NCBI RefSeq assembly: GCF_012933385.1
Contig: NZ_JABBPN010000024.1
Location: 1 to 54,813, forward strand
Reading direction: 5' to 3'
Length of the DNA: 54,813 nt
Source of the DNA: Paenibacillus lemnae
Lineage (GTDB): Bacteria > Bacillota > Bacilli > Paenibacillales > Paenibacillaceae
Positions 1 to 8,578 of this stretch are shown here, piece by piece; the first letter of the stretch is position 1; every line of letters starts with the position of its first letter. The notes beneath the pieces were generated by a model, which did no database searches, was not told the origin of the DNA, and worked only from the letters and a program-made list of their open reading frames with translations. The position numbers and the translations under genes were made by a program.

Positions 1-198
1 CAACCGCCCTAGGAAATGCCTCGGCTGGAAGTCTTCTCACCAATCGTTCATGGACGAGGTGTCGCGCTTAGCTTGACAATCTGTCAAATATAAAAATGTG
101 TTTCATTCCTCTCCTGTGTGGTAAATATAAAACAAGCGGGAAACGGTTGAAGATATTGCCTGAAGCGGAAGTTAAATGGATCTGAATGTGTTGAATCT

Positions 199-327
199 CG
201 AAAGGATTTGATTCCGATGGAGCAGTTGACGATCTGACGGTTAGAATACCGAAAGGGTTTGATTCCAATGGAGCAAGTTGAGAACTGACAGTCTTTTTAT
301 TCCGAAAGGATTTGATTCCGATGGACC
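199..327 (+). repeat. three imperfect 26-bp direct repeats
   Basis: Three copies of a sequence with the core AAAGGATTTGATTCCGATGG begin near 199, 249 and 302, spaced about 50-53 bp apart. The middle copy has two transitions. They lie in DNA without a convincing gene. Positions 1-198 and 328-427 show nothing else I can name. The repeats could be a short tandem array or protein-binding sites; no function is visible. Confidence 0.6.
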
Positions 328-427
328 AGACAGCTTTGGAGTGACTAACGTTACTTCAGCAAAGGACAAAGGTGAAAATCTTAAGCAAATTGATTGCCCG
401 GTAAAACTATAGGCGTTTCCCGCTCAA

Positions 428-458
428 GGGTCCCCTGCAATTCGCAGGGGGCTCTTTT
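428..458 (+). terminator. rho-independent terminator of an upstream transcript
   Basis: A 7-bp stem (CCCCTGC with GCAGGGG) around a 5-nt loop is followed by CTCTTTT. No gene lies between the window edge and this hairpin, so the transcript that it ends begins in the unannotated first 400 bases or outside the window. Confidence 0.6.
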
Positions 459-467
459 AAATTTTGT

Positions 468-497
468 TTGTGATTCAAGCTCTGAAGAAACTATAAT
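468..497 (+). promoter_or_regulatory. probable sigma-A promoter of the CYTH-pcp genes
   Basis: A TTGTGA -35 box, an 18-bp spacer and a perfect TATAAT -10 box (492-497) sit just after the terminator. Transcription from here would give a leader of about 180 nt before the CYTH gene. That leader holds small hairpins such as GAAGG/CCTTC near 557-569 and an AGGTGA/TCACCT pairing, but I recognise no known riboswitch in it. Confidence 0.45.
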
Positions 498-687
498 GTT
501 ACAGCCTGAGTGCCCGTTAGAGTTGGCCTAAAACACTCGTCATTCAAGATGCTCTATGAAGGTGACCTTCAGCGGAGGTGACAAGTGATTCGGTAGATGC
601 GGCAGCGGTCGTAAGATCACCTGCCTCGCAGCCATCCAGAACGGTAACTGTTAACTTTAGTCAATATAGAATGGGGGTGCCTGAATT

Positions 688-1188
688 ATGGCTTTAGAAA
701 TTGAAAGAAAATACTTGTTAGAAGCAGATCCACTTTTACTGCTGCAGGATGGCACGTTACGTTTAAACAAGAAGCAGCTTATCGAACAAACCTATTTGGC
801 TCTGGATGGAGATCAAGAACTTCGTGTTCGTAAATTAAAGAATGTACAGACTGGGGTGCTTGAATATACTCATACATTTAAGAAGGGATGGGGACTCGCC
901 AGAGAGGAGGTAGAATATTCAATATCCGAAGGGCTATATGAACAAATGATCGAGGCTCACCAAGCGGTTCCGCTTATTAAAACAAGAATTACTGCCGAGT
1001 GGGAGGGGCGCATTGTGGAAATTGATGATTACACCCAGCTCAACCTGCTTGTTCTGGAGATTGAATTTTCATCTCTGGAAGAGGCTGAACACTTTTGCCC
1101 TCCTTCCTGGTTTGGACAGGATATCAGTCAATCCAAGGAATACAGCAATAAAAAAGTATGGCGGGATCTTCAATCACATGGATCTTAA
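688..1188 (+). CDS. CYTH domain protein (triphosphate tunnel enzyme family)
   Basis: A 166-residue single-domain protein. The N-terminal ExExK signature is at residues 4-8 (EIERK), followed by an RVR motif at 46-48 and alternating charged strands such as HTFKKG and LEIEF, as expected for the eight-stranded triphosphate tunnel fold. Family members hydrolyse inorganic triphosphate or thiamine triphosphate, or cyclise ATP, using metal held by the acidic residues. Which substrate is used here cannot be read from the sequence. The ATG is preceded by ATGGGGGTG. The next gene, pcp, starts 17 bp after the stop, so the two are probably cotranscribed. Confidence 0.85.
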   Translation: MALEIERKYLLEADPLLLLQDGTLRLNKKQLIEQTYLALDGDQELRVRKLKNVQTGVLEYTHTFKKGWGLAREEVEYSISEGLYEQMIEAHQAVPLIKTRITAEWEGRIVEIDDYTQLNLLVLEIEFSSLEEAEHFCPPSWFGQDISQSKEYSNKKVWRDLQSHGS

Positions 1189-1205
1189 GAAAGGTGAGAG
1201 GGAAT

Positions 1206-1865
1206 ATGAAACTATTAGTTTCCGGGTTTGAACCCTTTGGCGGAAGTCTAATAAACCCGACCGAAGGATTAATCCGTGATCTTCAAAAGATGGCGTTTGC
1301 GAATGCGGAGATTCGCATCATACTGCTGCCGGTACATTTTGATGAATGCGCAGACCTGCTGTTGAGCGAGATTCGCACTTGGCAGCCGGATGCTGTCATT
1401 GCCTGTGGGGTCGCGGCTGGACGAACGGCCATTACTCCCGAACGTATCGCGGTTAATCTGAAAGATATTGCTGCAGATGCGCCTTACCCGGATAATCGGG
1501 GAGCAAGGCCGCAGGATGAACCCATAGATCCGGAAGGACCAGACGGGTTATTTACAAAGCTGCCGGTTCGCCGTATGGTACAGCAGATGAAAGAGGCAGG
1601 AATCCCGGCCGCCATATCTTACTCGGCAGGAACTTTTATTTGTAATAATACAATGTATGCTGTTTTGAACGATATCCGTCAGTACGATCGTAAGATCCTT
1701 GGGGGGTTTGTTCATTTTCCAGCTTCCACAGATATGGCGGCTGACAAGCCGGGCATGCCTTCACTCAGTCATGAAACGATGCTGAAGGGTTTGGAGATCA
1801 TCATCCAGACTACCATTGATGAAATAGAGAACCAACAGAAGAAGGAGGACAAGGTCAGTAACTGA
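1206..1865 (+). CDS. pcp: pyrrolidone-carboxylate peptidase (pyroglutamyl peptidase I)
   Basis: A 219-residue cytosolic cysteine peptidase that removes N-terminal pyroglutamate from peptides. The family motif GFEPFGG is at residues 7-13. The catalytic triad is visible: Glu79 in TPERIAVN, Cys146 in AGTFICNN and His170 in GGFVHFP. The length equals that of the family (about 215). I chose the ATG at 1206 because AAAGGTGAGAGGGA lies directly in front of it; the 16 extra upstream residues of the longer frame overlap the preceding gene and do not match the family. It follows the CYTH gene closely, and a terminator overlaps its last codons. Confidence 0.95.
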   Translation: MKLLVSGFEPFGGSLINPTEGLIRDLQKMAFANAEIRIILLPVHFDECADLLLSEIRTWQPDAVIACGVAAGRTAITPERIAVNLKDIAADAPYPDNRGARPQDEPIDPEGPDGLFTKLPVRRMVQQMKEAGIPAAISYSAGTFICNNTMYAVLNDIRQYDRKILGGFVHFPASTDMAADKPGMPSLSHETMLKGLEIIIQTTIDEIENQQKKEDKVSN

Positions 1866-1887
1866 TCTCGTCCTCCTCTTTTTTTAT
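1843..1887 (+). terminator. terminator at the end of pcp
   Basis: AGGAGGAC (1843-1850) pairs with GTCCTCCT (1870-1877), followed by CTTTTTTT. The stem includes the last codons of pcp and reaches the end of the convergent minus-strand gene. Confidence 0.8.
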
Positions 1888-3038
1888 TTCAAACGTACGA
1901 CCAAAGCATTGCTGATCTGTCGGCCGGGCGTGGTAACATAAGCTCCATTGTAGTAAAGACCGCTGGATGCTCCGCCATCCAGATTCATCGCCTGATAAGC
2001 TCCTGCCTGACGCATCATTTCAGCAAGCTGGGCAATGGTTGCTCCTCCGGTGGTCATCAGGATCAGTTTATGGTCCTTAGTAATACCTAAGGCACTGCGT
2101 GCACCGCCGCCGGTCCGGATCTTCGGATCCCTGAAGCCGGTAAAATCAAGCGAGACTTTACCATTCACAACCAGCAGTGGCCCTGCCTGAAGAGCGCCAA
2201 GAACGTCATGATTATTGTAATGGTTTTTAAATTCCAGGCCGGGGATCAGCTGAGACAGATAGTTTTGGTTAAACGAAAATACGGTCCGCCGGTCAGCTGG
2301 ACTGTTCTTCAGCATTTGACCACCGCTGAAGATATAACCATAAGGCGCTTTAAAAGAACCAGCTGTATAAGCATCAAAAAAGGTTCCGTTGATCGCTGCG
2401 ACTGCTTGGTTGCGTCGGGCCATGCTTCTAAGGTCTTCAACCCGGCCGATCTTGTTATGTGCAAGCACCACATCGAGCTCTGTCTTGGGATGCAGGAGCG
2501 AAATTGTGACCATATTGGCACTGAGGCTGCGAGAACCGACCTTAAAAGATTTTCGAGTGCTTGTCACAGGCTTGGAAGAAGAAGCGCCTGCCTTACCGGA
2601 GACGACCGGTAAAACTATAGATTTTTGATCCCGGCTTATACGAATACCCGAAATTTCCTTCTCCCATTCGATATCAAAATTCAAATATTGTACGGCAATT
2701 TTAAGCGGAATATAAACGGCGCCGCTGGAATCCCGAAAAGGCGCTGCATCCAGAGACTTCTTTTCTTGATTAACCGAGAAACTTTTCTGACCGAGTATCA
2801 TAATGATGGTCCTGTTGTCATCTTGTAGTTGAATCTTTTTTTGAGAGGCTGTAAAACTAGCCTTTACTCCCGTATAGCTTTTCACCAGCCCTACAGGTAT
2901 AAACGACTGATTGTTTTCATCAACAATAACGGTCATTTTAGGCACCGCTGCATCCGCCTCATTCATCGGAATGCTGATGATCAGCAGGGTGAAAGCTAAT
3001 ATCAAACTCCATGTCTTCATACTTTTCTTCAAACCCAA
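1884..3038 (-). CDS. secreted stalk-domain / phosphodiester glycosidase protein
   Basis: A 384-residue exported protein. A signal peptide (residues 1 to about 30, ending in an ADA-A site) is followed by a copper-amine-oxidase N-terminal-like stalk domain (about 35-135, motif YIPLKIAVQYLNF) and a phosphodiester glycosidase (NAGPA, PF09992) domain from about 165 to the end. Typical landmarks of that domain are INGTFFDAYT, RSALGITKD and MNLDGGASSGL. NAGPA-type domains cleave GlcNAc-phosphodiester linkages or act in exopolysaccharide and cell-wall metabolism; the substrate here is unknown. The start is TTG at 3038-3036 with AAAGGAG just upstream; the ATG six codons later is too far from it. It is convergent with pcp. 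Confidence 0.88.
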   Translation of the reverse strand: MGLKKSMKTWSLILAFTLLIISIPMNEADAAVPKMTVIVDENNQSFIPVGLVKSYTGVKASFTASQKKIQLQDDNRTIIMILGQKSFSVNQEKKSLDAAPFRDSSGAVYIPLKIAVQYLNFDIEWEKEISGIRISRDQKSIVLPVVSGKAGASSSKPVTSTRKSFKVGSRSLSANMVTISLLHPKTELDVVLAHNKIGRVEDLRSMARRNQAVAAINGTFFDAYTAGSFKAPYGYIFSGGQMLKNSPADRRTVFSFNQNYLSQLIPGLEFKNHYNNHDVLGALQAGPLLVVNGKVSLDFTGFRDPKIRTGGGARSALGITKDHKLILMTTGGATIAQLAEMMRQAGAYQAMNLDGGASSGLYYNGAYVTTPGRQISNALVVRLK

Positions 3039-3255
3039 TAATCTCCTTTACCTATTTAATTCACCACGTGTATGTACTTTTTTTATATCGGATCATCCAG
3101 CAGAATATTGAAGTCATCATGCATGTAAAACGTGTGGAATTTGTTACTTTTTTCCTAATTATGGAGCTGCGGGTAACATCCATCATACAAATGGCCGATA
3201 AACAAATAGATAGAAGAATATAAAGAAGTTCGGATGGATGTAAAGGAGAGAAAAC

Positions 3256-5393
3256 ATGATGATGACCAGAAAGACGGCCAGCTTGCTGCTGAGCATCCTG
3301 CTCATGGCAGCTGTACTATTTCCGGCAGCTGTACGGGCAGCAGACGGAGATCTGACCTCTATATCCCTAGACGCGAGGAAGCGGAAATTGAATTGACAGT
3401 AGCTGAAAGCACGAAGCAGCTGCGGGTATTGGCATCATATGAAGGCTTGTCCACCAAAAAGGATATTACGAATGAAGCCAGCTGGACGTCATCCAGCAGT
3501 AAGATCGTGAAAGTTGAAGGCGGGCTGCTGACACCTTTAGATAAAGGAACAGTAACCATTACCGCTAAGTACAAAACATCGCTGACGACGATTAAAGTTA
3601 CTTCTAAATTTGCTGCCGATAAGCTTGAGATCAATCAGCCATCACAAGTGGAATACAAGCTGGGATCAGCGGATGTGCCAATAAAGGCGCTTGCGGACGG
3701 AACAGTGGATGTCACTTCAGATGCAGCATGGAGTACATCGGATAACACAGTCGTGACGGTAACGGAGGGCACATTGAAACTGGTCGGTAAAGGTACTGCT
3801 GTGATTAAGGCGGCGTACAAAGGCCTGGAGGCTTCCTTCAAAGTTAAAGTTGTGTCCCCTTATGAGAAGCTGAGTATATCACCGGGTGAGAATCTGGAAA
3901 TGCTCGTAGGCGACGATCCCCAGCAGCTGCAAGTGTACGCACAAGCAGGGGTAGACAGTCAGCCAGTCGAAGTGACGAACCTTGCTGAATTCAAATCTTC
4001 CCATAATTCAGTGATTGAGATCAAAGACGGTAAGCTTGTGCCTGTAGGTCTGGGTAAAGCAGTCATCACAGCCTCTTATTTGGGAACGAGCACATCGGTT
4101 GATGTCTATGTTCGTAATCCTTATGAAGCGCTGATTCTGAGTGAGCCGTCTTTTATAAAGAATCCTGTCCTGTTTATAAAGGATGAAGTGAAGATTGAAA
4201 CAAGCGTCCGTAATGTGGCGACAGAATCAATTCCTGTAACTGCAGAGTGGAGTTCCTCCAATCCGCTGGCGGTTACGGTGGATCAAGGCATTCTCAAGGC
4301 ACGTGCTGCTGGAACTTCGACCATTAAGGTGTCATACCGGGGCATTAGCAAAGAATTTAAAGTGACTGTGTACCCGACCGTAGCTAAATTTCAGATCGAG
4401 AAAGATATCCTTGAACTGCTGCGCGGAGAATCCGTGTCCGTACCCGTAGTTAAGGGAGTGCTGCTGGATGATGAAACTCACGATTTTAGCAGCCAAGTTA
4501 CATGGGCAACCGGGAATGAGGAAGTCGTTGTCATCGAGAATGGCAAAATCAAGGCAAAAGGGGAAGGCGAAACGATAGTTACCGGAACAATTGGCAGCAG
4601 AGAAGCTGCACAAATATCGGTAAAGGTGCAGGAAAGAGTCCTGCTGCTGCTTCCTTCAGTTGAGGAATATCAGCTGATTACGGGTACGTCCGTGGAGCTT
4701 CCTGCTGTGAATGCTGTTTTTGAAAATGGCGCTGAAGAGGATATAACCTCAGAAATAATATGGACAATTTCCGGTAAGGCAGCGGTTATTAAAGATAATA
4801 CGATGAAAGGCCTGATCGCAGGCACGGCGGTGTTAGAAGGAATCTATCTGAATGAAAAGATTAAAATCAAGGCTTCGGTTGAACAAGAGATCGTCAAATT
4901 CGTAGTAGAACCTGAAACCATTGAATTGAATATCAAGAAATCAAAAGCAATAAAAGTCAAAGGATACTACGCTAACGGTAAGTACGTAACCTTATCCTCC
5001 AAAATGAACTGGAGCTCTTCCAATCCTGAAGTTGCAGTGATCTCAGGCAGCTCATCCGTGAAGGCTGTCTCGGAAGGGACAGCTGAAGTCACAGGTACTT
5101 ATCAAGGGAAAGAGGTCAAGGTTCGTGTCAGCGTTGTTCCCAAGCTTACCGGATTAACGGCCAGTGAGAAAAAGCTGAATTTGCAGCCAGGTGACACAAA
5201 GACAGTAACCCTTACAGCTGCATATGATACAGGCACCACGGGCATTGTTACGGACAGCGCGTTGTGGACCAGCAGCAACCCGTCGGTTGCAAAAGTGAAT
5301 GCAGGTAAAATCGAAGTGTCAGGTAAAGGAACTGCCAGGATTAAAGCCAAGCTGGATTCCAAGACTGTAACGATAACCGTAAGTGTAAAATAA
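3256..5393 (+). pseudogene. secreted Big2/Ig-like repeat protein, split by a frameshift
   Basis: The real start is ATG 3256, seven bases after AAAGGAG, and encodes a clear signal peptide (MMMTRKTASLLL... ending AAVRAAD). This frame stops at TGA 3394-3396. The remaining 660-odd residues continue in the next frame, where about eight bacterial Ig-like (Big_2) modules of about 85 residues follow. Each module carries a WSSSNPxVxxV-type motif and a KGTAxIxAxYxG-type motif. One missing base near 3388-3391 (restoring Leu-Glu-Leu) would rejoin the frames. The long alternative start at 3234 overlaps the ribosome site and encodes no signal, so it is not credible. The intact protein would be cell-surface or secreted, perhaps an adhesin. 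The gene may be broken in nature or by sequencing error. Confidence 0.85.
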
Positions 5394-5400
5394 CAGACAA

Positions 5401-5438
5401 AGTCCCGATTATGGCGGTAAGCCGGAGCGGGACTTTTT
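5401..5438 (+). terminator. terminator of the Big2 gene
   Basis: AGTCCCG (5401-5407) pairs with CGGGACT (5428-5434), followed by TTTT, eight bases after the stop codon. Confidence 0.8.
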
Positions 5439-5562
5439 CTAATGAGGGTATGTCTCATTCAATTTAAAAAAGGACTATGTCCGGGTGTGGCGAATATAGC
5501 AGAAGCGTGCAGTCCGTGGATGCCTAATGAGTTCACAATAAAGCAGAAGGAGCGAAACAAAC

Positions 5563-6327
5563 ATGAATATAGATTTGAATGGGAAATTAGCGCTCGTCAC
5601 AGGCGGGGCAGGTCAGCTTGGCAGAGTGATGGTAAGATCCTTGGCCGAGTGCGGCGCAGATGTCATCATCCATTACCGCAGCAGTGCAGCTAAAGCAGAA
5701 GAACTGAGGAATGAAGTGAAGCAGACGGGGAACAAGGTTATGATTGTTCAAGCGGATATTGCCAGCCTGGAATCGGTCATGCAAATGAAGGAGCAGATTC
5801 AATCGCATTTTGGCAGACTCCCTGAGATTACGGTAGCTAATGCTGTAGAGCAGTATGAGTGGACATCGGTACTGGAACAGGATCCTAAAGATTATCAAAG
5901 CCAGTTCGAAACCTGTGTCATGCAGAGCGTGTACCTTGCCAAGGCATTTGTACCGGCAATGGTCGAGCGAAAGTATGGACGGTTTATTGGCATCAATACC
6001 GAATGCTCAATGCAAAACCATCCGGGACAGTCCGCTTATGTAGCTGGAAAAAGGGGTATGGACGGTGTGTACCGTGTTCTGGCCAAGGAAGTTGGCGAGC
6101 ATGGAATCACAGTCAACCAGGTTGCACCCGGATGGACGGTAAGCGACCGGGACCGGGATCAGGGCTCCGAGCACAATGCTTCCTATGAAGCGAGTGTGCC
6201 TTTAGGACGCCGAGGAACGGATCAGGAAATTGCTAATATGGTAGCGTTTCTGGCTTCAGATCTTGCTTCCTTTACGACCGGTGCGTACATTCCAGTCTGC
6301 GGCGGTAATATCATGCCTGCTATTTAA
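5563..6327 (+). CDS. SDR family oxidoreductase
   Basis: A 254-residue classical short-chain dehydrogenase/reductase. The nucleotide-binding motif TGGAGQLG is at residues 14-21, and the catalytic pair appears as YVAGK. The usual NNAG motif is altered (VANAVEQ), so the cofactor pocket differs from the standard one. Family enzymes are cytosolic, NAD(P)-dependent and usually tetrameric; the substrate is unknown, though the FabG-like length fits a 3-ketoacyl or sugar-alcohol reductase. The start at 5563 has AGAAGGAG eight bases upstream. The gene stands alone between a terminator and the yojF-bshB2 pair. Confidence 0.88.
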   Translation: MNIDLNGKLALVTGGAGQLGRVMVRSLAECGADVIIHYRSSAAKAEELRNEVKQTGNKVMIVQADIASLESVMQMKEQIQSHFGRLPEITVANAVEQYEWTSVLEQDPKDYQSQFETCVMQSVYLAKAFVPAMVERKYGRFIGINTECSMQNHPGQSAYVAGKRGMDGVYRVLAKEVGEHGITVNQVAPGWTVSDRDRDQGSEHNASYEASVPLGRRGTDQEIANMVAFLASDLASFTTGAYIPVCGGNIMPAI

Positions 6328-6414
6328 GTGCCTTTTCTCATCTTCAAGGAAATGTGATAGAATATTCATATTCGCATTTTATTACGATTTCATTGGATGA
6401 GCCGGAGGTTGAGC

Positions 6415-6759
6415 ATGGAGATTATTAATTTATCGGAAGTACAGCAAATGCTGAACAAGCTGCAGGAACAAGAGCTGTATATCCATCTGGAACTGACCAC
6501 AGGTGCTTATGCGTCTCATGTGGACAGCTCAAGACATCCTGCGGCTAATTTTATAACAAATGCCAAGGTTTGCTATACCAGTGGAAAGATTTCTGGTGCA
6601 GGACCTTATCGGGTTGGTTTGAAAACCGAGCAGGGCTGGGTCTATGCGGAAGGGCTCACGCACTACGAGGAGAGCGATAAAGAACGCCTGATTATGGCGG
6701 GTCATGATACCCAAGGCAAATTGGTTGTAGCTCTGCAGCTCAGCCGGGAGCCTTTTTAA
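6415..6759 (+). CDS. yojF: YojF family protein (DUF1806)
   Basis: A 114-residue small cytosolic protein. Its closest recognisable family is YojF of Bacillus subtilis, which lies directly before yojG (bshB2), the same order as here. The role is not established; conserved linkage suggests a link to bacillithiol metabolism. I use ATG 6415, preceded by GGAGG at 6403-6407, rather than the ATG at 6397, which lies in front of the ribosome site. The next gene begins 18 bp after the stop, so this is a two-gene operon. Confidence 0.8.
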   Translation: MEIINLSEVQQMLNKLQEQELYIHLELTTGAYASHVDSSRHPAANFITNAKVCYTSGKISGAGPYRVGLKTEQGWVYAEGLTHYEESDKERLIMAGHDTQGKLVVALQLSREPF

Positions 6760-6777
6760 GAACAGGAGATGACAGAT

Positions 6778-7437
6778 ATGTTGAAAAAAAGGGCGCTGGT
6801 TGTGTTTCCGCATCCGGACGACGAAGCATTCGGTACGTCTGGGACACTGGCGAAAATGATTGATGAAGGCTGGGAGGTTACTTATGCCTGCCTGACACTC
6901 GGTGAGATGGGCCGCAATATGGGTGTTCCACCGTTCGCCAATCGCATTACTCTTCCTGAAATCCGTAAGCTTGAGCTGGAGGAATCCTGCCGGTCCATAG
7001 GAATACAGGATGTTAGAATGCTTGGATTCCATGATAAAATGGTGGAGTTTGAAGAGCCAGAGGTCATTGATGAAGTAATGCAGAAGCTGCTGGATGAACT
7101 GCAGCCTTCCCTTGTCATTACATTCTATCCGGGCTACAGTGTGCACCCTGATCATGATGCTACCGGGGCTTCTGTTGTCCGTACGATACAAAGGATGCCG
7201 GTGGACCAGCGTCCAGTGGTTCACTGCCTGGCCTTCTCGAACGGATGCCGGGAATGGATCGGGGAACCGGATGTATTTCAAGACGTCACTGAATATTTGG
7301 ATCAGAAGTTGAAGTCTATAACCGCTCATCGATCGCAGTTTCAGATTCCGGAATTGATCGGGGACAAGAAGGCGTCGAAGGATAAGATCCGTCAAAGGTT
7401 TGGTACGGAAAGCTTTTGGACCTATTCGTTTGATTGA
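6778..7437 (+). CDS. bshB2: bacillithiol biosynthesis deacetylase BshB2
   Basis: A 219-residue LmbE/PIG-L family zinc deacetylase. The metal motif HPDDE is at about residues 12-16 and the second metal ligand lies in the HPDHDATG segment. The family removes the acetyl group from GlcNAc-malate during bacillithiol synthesis, and BshB2 is also proposed to act on bacillithiol S-conjugates. The ATG at 6769 touches the AGGAG and cannot be used; ATG 6778 lies nine bases away. Pairing with yojF supports BshB2 rather than BshB1. Bacillithiol is the main low-molecular thiol of Bacillales, which fits the host assignment. Confidence 0.9.
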   Translation: MLKKRALVVFPHPDDEAFGTSGTLAKMIDEGWEVTYACLTLGEMGRNMGVPPFANRITLPEIRKLELEESCRSIGIQDVRMLGFHDKMVEFEEPEVIDEVMQKLLDELQPSLVITFYPGYSVHPDHDATGASVVRTIQRMPVDQRPVVHCLAFSNGCREWIGEPDVFQDVTEYLDQKLKSITAHRSQFQIPELIGDKKASKDKIRQRFGTESFWTYSFD

Positions 7438-7438
7438 G

Positions 7439-7477
7439 AAAACGTGCGAGTCTCACATGGAGACTTGCACGTTTTTT
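7439..7477 (+). terminator. terminator of yojF-bshB2
   Basis: A long stem (AACGTGC...AGTCTC pairing with GGAGACTTGCACGTT) followed by TTTTTTT begins two bases after the stop codon. Confidence 0.9.
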
Positions 7478-7502
7478 TGATGTTATGTCATATCATATCA
7501 TG

Positions 7503-7860
7503 CTATTCTTCATCTTCGACAATCACGGGGAGCAGGTAGTGCAGCGAAATACAGTACTTTCCGCTGATGCTGGTGTTCAATGGTACTCCTTCACGGCAGT
7601 GAATCTCAAGAGAAACTAATTCCGCCGCGGTTACAGATAAGGTGTTTCCTGTTTTAAGTGGTAAAACAATGACATCGTGTGCCGTCGTCAGCACCGCTTC
7701 GCAATGGCTCATATTTCGGCTTGAGGTATAAATGCTGACGGTACCTGTATTAATGGTACCAGTCGACCAGAGGTTTGGTTAATCTCCAGAGGGCTACTGA
7801 TCGCTCCTGAGGAGTTATCAAAAAATTGCCGCAGAATTCATCGCGTAATGCTGAACTCAA
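7503..7860 (-). pseudogene. endospore appendage protein (Ena, DUF3992), frameshifted
   Basis: Joining two frames restores a protein of about 118 residues. The N-terminal part starts at TTG 7860 after GGGAGGG and contains DEFCGNF. The C-terminal part begins near LWSTGTINTGTVSIY and ends with the family hallmark SGKYCISLHY. These are the conserved parts of DUF3992 proteins, which build the cysteine-crosslinked fibres on Bacillus endospores. One extra base in the run at 7774-7776 explains the shift. The ATG at 7712 has no ribosome site and would delete the N-terminal cysteine needed for fibre crosslinks. Identification is from motif memory. Confidence 0.7.
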
Positions 7861-7986
7861 ATTTCTGCCCTCCCTTCACCGGAGAATGTATCTAAATATT
7901 TATGTTCAGGAAGTATCAAACATTCTTAGCTTACAAAATTTACACATATAGGTTAAAAATGAATATAATTTTGCTAAGGGGGTGAA

Positions 7987-8106
7987 ATGATGGGATGCTG
8001 TTGTTGCCCAGATACTAACCCGCAAGGGGATATTGTAACAGATGAGTTTTGTGGGAATTTTGCAATACTTTGTGGTTCTACAAACGTTCACCAGAGATGC
8101 CCGTAA
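7987..8106 (+). pseudogene. truncated N-terminal fragment of a second Ena (DUF3992) gene
   Basis: A 39-codon frame with AAGGGGG four bases before its ATG. It encodes MGCCCCPDTN followed by DEFCGNFAILCGST, which matches the N-terminus of the Ena gene on the opposite strand. It then runs into the 3' end of the convergent Cys-rich gene and stops after 29 bp of overlap. The C-terminal two thirds, including the GKYC motif, are missing. This looks like a deletion that fused an Ena 5' half to the tail of a reversed gene. It could still be translated as a small Cys-rich peptide. Confidence 0.55.
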
Positions 8107-8347
8107 CTTTGCATACCGGAACTGCAATTCGGTTCGCACCTTCCAATACGATGGCAATATAATCGGAAACGGACTCAAAGTCAACGTTCTGCAGATTGCC
8201 TGACGTATTATCAACCGTTCCCAATGTTATTCTGGTACCGGCGGGAATTTGTTCGAGAATATTCTGCATCGGGGTGACACAGCAGTCGCATAGACTTCCA
8301 TCACCGCCAACATCCGGACAGCATCCGCCTCTACATCCGCAAGCCAT
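8078..8347 (-). CDS. small Cys-rich protein, possibly spore surface
   Basis: An 89-residue protein with seven cysteines in the first 25 residues (ACGCRGGCCPD, LCDCCVTPM) and one near the end (VPVCKV). The rest is hydrophobic and predicted beta-rich. ATG 8347 is chosen because TGAGGTGAATATA precedes it; the longer frame adds 14 residues without a ribosome site. I do not recognise a named family. The Cys content and the position beside two Ena-type genes suggest a structural spore-surface protein. Its last codons overlap the truncated plus-strand Ena fragment. Confidence 0.6.
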   Translation of the reverse strand: MACGCRGGCCPDVGGDGSLCDCCVTPMQNILEQIPAGTRITLGTVDNTSGNLQNVDFESVSDYIAIVLEGANRIAVPVCKVTGISGERL

Positions 8348-8516
8348 TATATTCACCTCAATAACATGTTTTTGATGTAATGTATGCAAAGTAAATCACA
8401 TGGATTGGACAAAGAGGTAATTTTGTGAGCTTCAACATATTCAATGTCATTTTACGTTATGAAAATTAACACAAAAATTGAAATTACATTAAAAAAGTTT
8501 TACGAATGAAATTTGA

Positions 8517-8533
8517 TGTTATATTATATTACA
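8517..8533. promoter_or_regulatory. GlnR/TnrA operator
   Basis: TGTTATATTATATTACA matches the consensus TGTNAN7TNACA at every fixed position. It lies 45 bp before the nitrite-reductase-like oxidoreductase, a gene type commonly controlled by nitrogen limitation in Bacillales. AT-rich DNA around it also provides possible -35 and -10 boxes, but none is clear. Confidence 0.7.
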
Positions 8534-8578
8534 TTACATATAAAATATTGCTATGGAACAGGGGAGGTTCAGACAACC

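Noticed and set aside
68..268. 66-codon minus-strand frame at the left edge
   Set aside because: It reads through the direct repeats (SNPF recurring) and lacks a ribosome site.
6529..7395. 288-codon minus-strand frame opposite yojF-bshB2
   Set aside because: It overlaps two recognised genes, has no ribosome site and shows no family features.
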